DNA of 64,000 bases from Nostoc sp. FACHB-280. GTDB lineage: Bacteria > Cyanobacteriota > Cyanobacteriia > Cyanobacteriales > Nostocaceae. Of this stretch, positions 61,712-64,000 are shown one piece after another. Numbering within the stretch: the first letter of the stretch is position 1; every line of letters starts with the position of its first letter. The stretch is from NCBI RefSeq assembly GCF_014697615.1, contig NZ_JACJSD010000010.1, forward strand, positions 62,001 through 126,000, in the 5' to 3' direction. The notes below the pieces were generated by a model, which was given only the letters and a program-made list of their open reading frames with translations, had not been told where the DNA came from and ran no database searches. A program made the position numbers and the translations under genes.

Positions 61712-62923
61712 TTAAGCTACAAGTTGCGGACGATAAGATTCATCAACATAACTGAGAATTTTGGCAGCGCGATTTTCCCAAGAAAATTGTTTAACAAATT
61801 CAATTGTTTCGGGATAACCATCAATTTTTTTGGGATGAGTTGCTAAAACTTGTTGTAGGGCAGCGGCAAATTTTACAGGGTTATCTGGTTCACACCAAGC
61901 TGCGATCGCCACAGTATTTTTAAATTCCATTAATGAGGGAATTTCTGTAGACACAATCGGATTTCCCGATGCTAAATAATCAAATAATTTTAAGGGTGAA
62001 GTAAAGGTAGCTGCTTGTCCTGAACAATGGGGATGAGCCAAAATATCAGCAGCTTGTAATAAAGGTGCTAATTCATCATGCAAAACATGACCCAAAAAAC
62101 AAATATTATCTGTTTGTTTGGTTTGGGCTAATTGTTGATAATGTGCAACTTCGCTTGGTTTACCACCAGCACAGGCAAACTGCACATTTGGCATTTGTTT
62201 GGCAACATCAATTAAAATATCAATGCCTTTAAATTGTTGGAGCGCCCCGGCATAAACTACTAAATGCGATCGCTGATTTCTTAGTAGCTTATCTCGCCAC
62301 GCGGTGGCTTTTTCGGGCTGTCTCTCCATAAATAAGCGGTTGAATCCATTATGGATTTTAATGAGTTTTTCCGGCGGCATTCCATGTTTAATCATGCTGT
62401 CTCGGACTGTATCTGCCACTGTGACAGCCACTTGAAATAAGGGATGATTAACGATTTCTGGTTCAAATTGCTTATCTTCATGGTGGTGATGCTCATAAAT
62501 TGCTGGCACACCATTTTTAATTGCCGCTTTGATAAAATTCCAATTCCAAGCATGAACAATTTTCGTCGTTGCTCGGATATGAAAGGGAAAATAATACTTG
62601 GTGGCGATGGTTTTAGAATTAGTAAATTTATTTTTAAAATAGTCAACAGGCCAAGGCATTGGTAGCCTAGCTACTTTGAGTTTATCTTGCAAATTGTAAT
62701 ATTTAACAACGCTTTCTGGCGGTTGTTCTGGTTGAAAAGGCTGCAATAAATGAACAGGATTCATTGCTGACAAGCCTCTTTGGGGATAAATTAAAACTGT
62801 AGGACAACCTAAGTTTGCAGCTCCATTGGCAGCATTAGCCGCCTGCACATAATAAGCATCTGGTTTAGGCAGTTCTTCTGTGAGAAAGAAGTTATAGTTT
62901 TTTTGTAAACTCTGGTTTGGCAT
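61712..62923 (-). CDS. GT4-family glycosyltransferase
   Basis: 403 residues with the two-domain GT-B layout. The N-terminal domain holds TEELPKPDAYYVQAANAANG and IVHAWNWNFIKAAIKNGVPA. The C-terminal domain has VYAGALQQFKGIDILIDVAK, NVQFACAGGKPSEVAHYQQL, CFLGHVLHDELAPLLQAADI, LAHPHCSGQAATFTSPLKLF and DYLASGNPIVSTEIPSLMEF. The usual EX7E is replaced by an SPLKLFDY-type site, as in a subset of GT4 enzymes. It is 5 bases from the ABC exporter gene, and 20 bases before the GT10 gene. Confidence 0.85.
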   Translation of the reverse strand: MPNQSLQKNYNFFLTEELPKPDAYYVQAANAANGAANLGCPTVLIYPQRGLSAMNPVHLLQPFQPEQPPESVVKYYNLQDKLKVARLPMPWPVDYFKNKFTNSKTIATKYYFPFHIRATTKIVHAWNWNFIKAAIKNGVPAIYEHHHHEDKQFEPEIVNHPLFQVAVTVADTVRDSMIKHGMPPEKLIKIHNGFNRLFMERQPEKATAWRDKLLRNQRSHLVVYAGALQQFKGIDILIDVAKQMPNVQFACAGGKPSEVAHYQQLAQTKQTDNICFLGHVLHDELAPLLQAADILAHPHCSGQAATFTSPLKLFDYLASGNPIVSTEIPSLMEFKNTVAIAAWCEPDNPVKFAAALQQVLATHPKKIDGYPETIEFVKQFSWENRAAKILSYVDESYRPQLVA

Positions 62924-62928
62924 AAAAT

Positions 62929-64000
62929 TTAAATTTTGTCTTCAAATTTTTGGAGTTTATCAAGCAGGTCAATGGCAGAACTATAAGCACTGGTAATAAA
63001 TTGATTTTGTTCTTCCGGGCTGTAAATTGTATTGTCAGACAGAGATTGCAAACTATTCAAAATAATATTTAAGCAGTCATGAAACTCAGAGAACATTAAA
63101 ATAAAGTGTTGATATTGATCATTGAGGTTTTGATTGGCTTCTGTGGACGGTAGAAATCGCCCTTGAATTTGCGTTTTCAAGACATCTTGAAAAATATCAA
63201 TGGTGGTGATAATTCTGAGAGCAGATTTATAAGATTCTTCGATTAATTCTTGCTGTTCTTGGACATTATCAATCAAATCATCTATGAGTAAACCCAACAC
63301 CCCAATCATCGAGTTGAGACGGGTACGAATTTCGTGAGAAATACGGGTTAAACTTTGATGTTGTTTTGTCTTATCATCTGGGCGATCGCCAAATTGCATC
63401 GCATACAGGCGAGAATAGTAACCACCTTTTTGTAAAAGTTCTTCGTGGGTTCCTACCTCCATAACTCGTCCTTGGTCGAGGACGGCGATTTGGTTGGCTT
63501 TTTGGACTGTGGAAAGGCGGTGGGCGATGACTAAGGTGGTGCGATCGCGGCTTAAATCATCCAATGCTTCTTGGACTAAGCGTTCGGAGACGGTATCTAA
63601 GGCGCTGGTGGCTTCATCTAAAATTAGAATTTCGGGATTTTGCAGTAAGGCGCGGGCGATGGCTAATCTTTGTCTTTGTCCCCCAGATAACATTACGCCG
63701 CGATCGCCAATTAAGGTTTCAAATCCTTGGGGTAATTTGCTGATAAACTCATAGGCATTCGCTCGCTTGGCGGCACTGATAATTTCATCTTCCGTGGCTT
63801 CTGTGCGTCCGTAGGCAATGTTATTTTTGATGGAATTATTAAACAGAAAGGTGTCTTGACTAACAATTCCCATCTTCTGGCGTACAGATGCAATATCAAA
63901 TTTTCGTAAATCTACGCCATCAAGGGTAATAGAGCCGGCGATCGGGTCATAAAATCGCGGTAACAGGTCGGCTACGGTTGATTTCCCAGCTCCAGAACCA
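62929..64000 (-). CDS. ABC exporter C-terminal part with HisKA-like tail (truncated by window edge)
   Basis: The reading frame is open to the window edge, so the membrane domain is outside. Visible parts are Walker A GSGAGKST (next to 64000), Q-loop KMGIVSQDTFLFNNSIKNNI, ABC signature MLSGGQRQRLAIARALL, Walker B ILILDEATSALDT and the switch His in LVIAHRLSTVQKANQIAV. After the normal end (GGYYSRLYAMQF) about 150 residues follow. They begin QSLTRISHEIRTRLNSMIGV, which resembles a histidine-kinase H-box, then LLIDDLIDNVQEQQELIEES and other helices, but no ATPase (N/G boxes) of a kinase. It probably exports a glycan or lipid-linked unit together with the four glycosyltransferases downstream. Confidence 0.9.
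   Translation of the reverse strand, partial: GSGAGKSTVADLLPRFYDPIAGSITLDGVDLRKFDIASVRQKMGIVSQDTFLFNNSIKNNIAYGRTEATEDEIISAAKRANAYEFISKLPQGFETLIGDRGVMLSGGQRQRLAIARALLQNPEILILDEATSALDTVSERLVQEALDDLSRDRTTLVIAHRLSTVQKANQIAVLDQGRVMEVGTHEELLQKGGYYSRLYAMQFGDRPDDKTKQHQSLTRISHEIRTRLNSMIGVLGLLIDDLIDNVQEQQELIEESYKSALRIITTIDIFQDVLKTQIQGRFLPSTEANQNLNDQYQHFILMFSEFHDCLNIILNSLQSLSDNTIYSPEEQNQFITSAYSSAIDLLDKLQKFEDKI

Overview
The window looks like chromosomal DNA from a filamentous cyanobacterium, probably Nostocales (Nostoc/Anabaena-type). The evidence is the frequent GCGATCGC (HIP1) octamers, a high-light-inducible Chl-binding protein, several proteins from cyanobacterial families (DUF928, DUF3352, TIGR03792, a HEAT/peptidoglycan-binding protein), intergenic heptamer-type short repeats, and a DnaB with inteins, one of them at the same site as the classic Synechocystis DnaB intein. 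The genus is an inference.

Layout. 0.2-5.0 kb: an RND efflux pair (adaptor plus HAE1 permease). 5.2-12.6 kb, mostly minus strand: three tandem DUF928 secreted proteins, a MsrPQ-like molybdoenzyme/cytochrome b pair, a DM13 lipoprotein, a CcdA/thioredoxin pair and a lysine-rich repeat lipoprotein. 13-20.7 kb: mixed housekeeping genes (TrhO, tRNA-Ala(UGC), LD-carboxypeptidase, a histidine kinase, DUF2141, a HEAT protein, an EamA transporter). 20.8-21.3 kb: a deleted insertion sequence. 21.4-23.7 kb: DUF3352 and a small exported protein.

23.8-39.2 kb is the most distinctive region. It is a contractile injection system (CIS, phage-tail-like) baseplate module containing a tube-initiator/Cis7-like protein, a VgrG-like spike, a PAAR tip, gp25, a gp6/J protein, a gp7/tail protein I, a DUF4159 protein, and two large proteins that each carry one predicted membrane segment behind a shared Ig-like module. 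One of these two ends in WD40 repeats; the other starts with a winged helix and ends in a proline-rich tail. No sheath, inner tube, AAA+ ATPase or cap gene is present, so the rest of the machine must lie elsewhere. A GAF histidine kinase sits in the middle on the opposite strand, and its 3' end overlaps the PAAR gene. CIS anchored in thylakoid membranes are known from Anabaena; the two membrane-segment proteins are good candidates for anchoring parts of such a machine (inference). Directly downstream are a secreted TPR-CHAT protein whose caspase-like His and Cys are both replaced, and a TpsB-type outer-membrane transporter.

44-47.8 kb: an SDR, a GMC oxidoreductase, a second deleted copy of the same IS (inverted relative to the first and retaining the half the first has lost) and a rhodanese. 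48-53.7 kb: HrcA, membrane proteins, Hli, a TIGR03792 protein, a phasin-like protein and a lipid-anchored or membrane FKBP. 53.8-58.6 kb: dnaB with two large inteins, next to rplI. 58.8 kb to the end: a surface-glycan operon of four glycosyltransferases behind an ABC exporter, truncated by the window edge, whose C-terminus carries an H-box-like (HisKA) helical tail.

All functional calls come from reading the translated sequence by eye; no database search was run.
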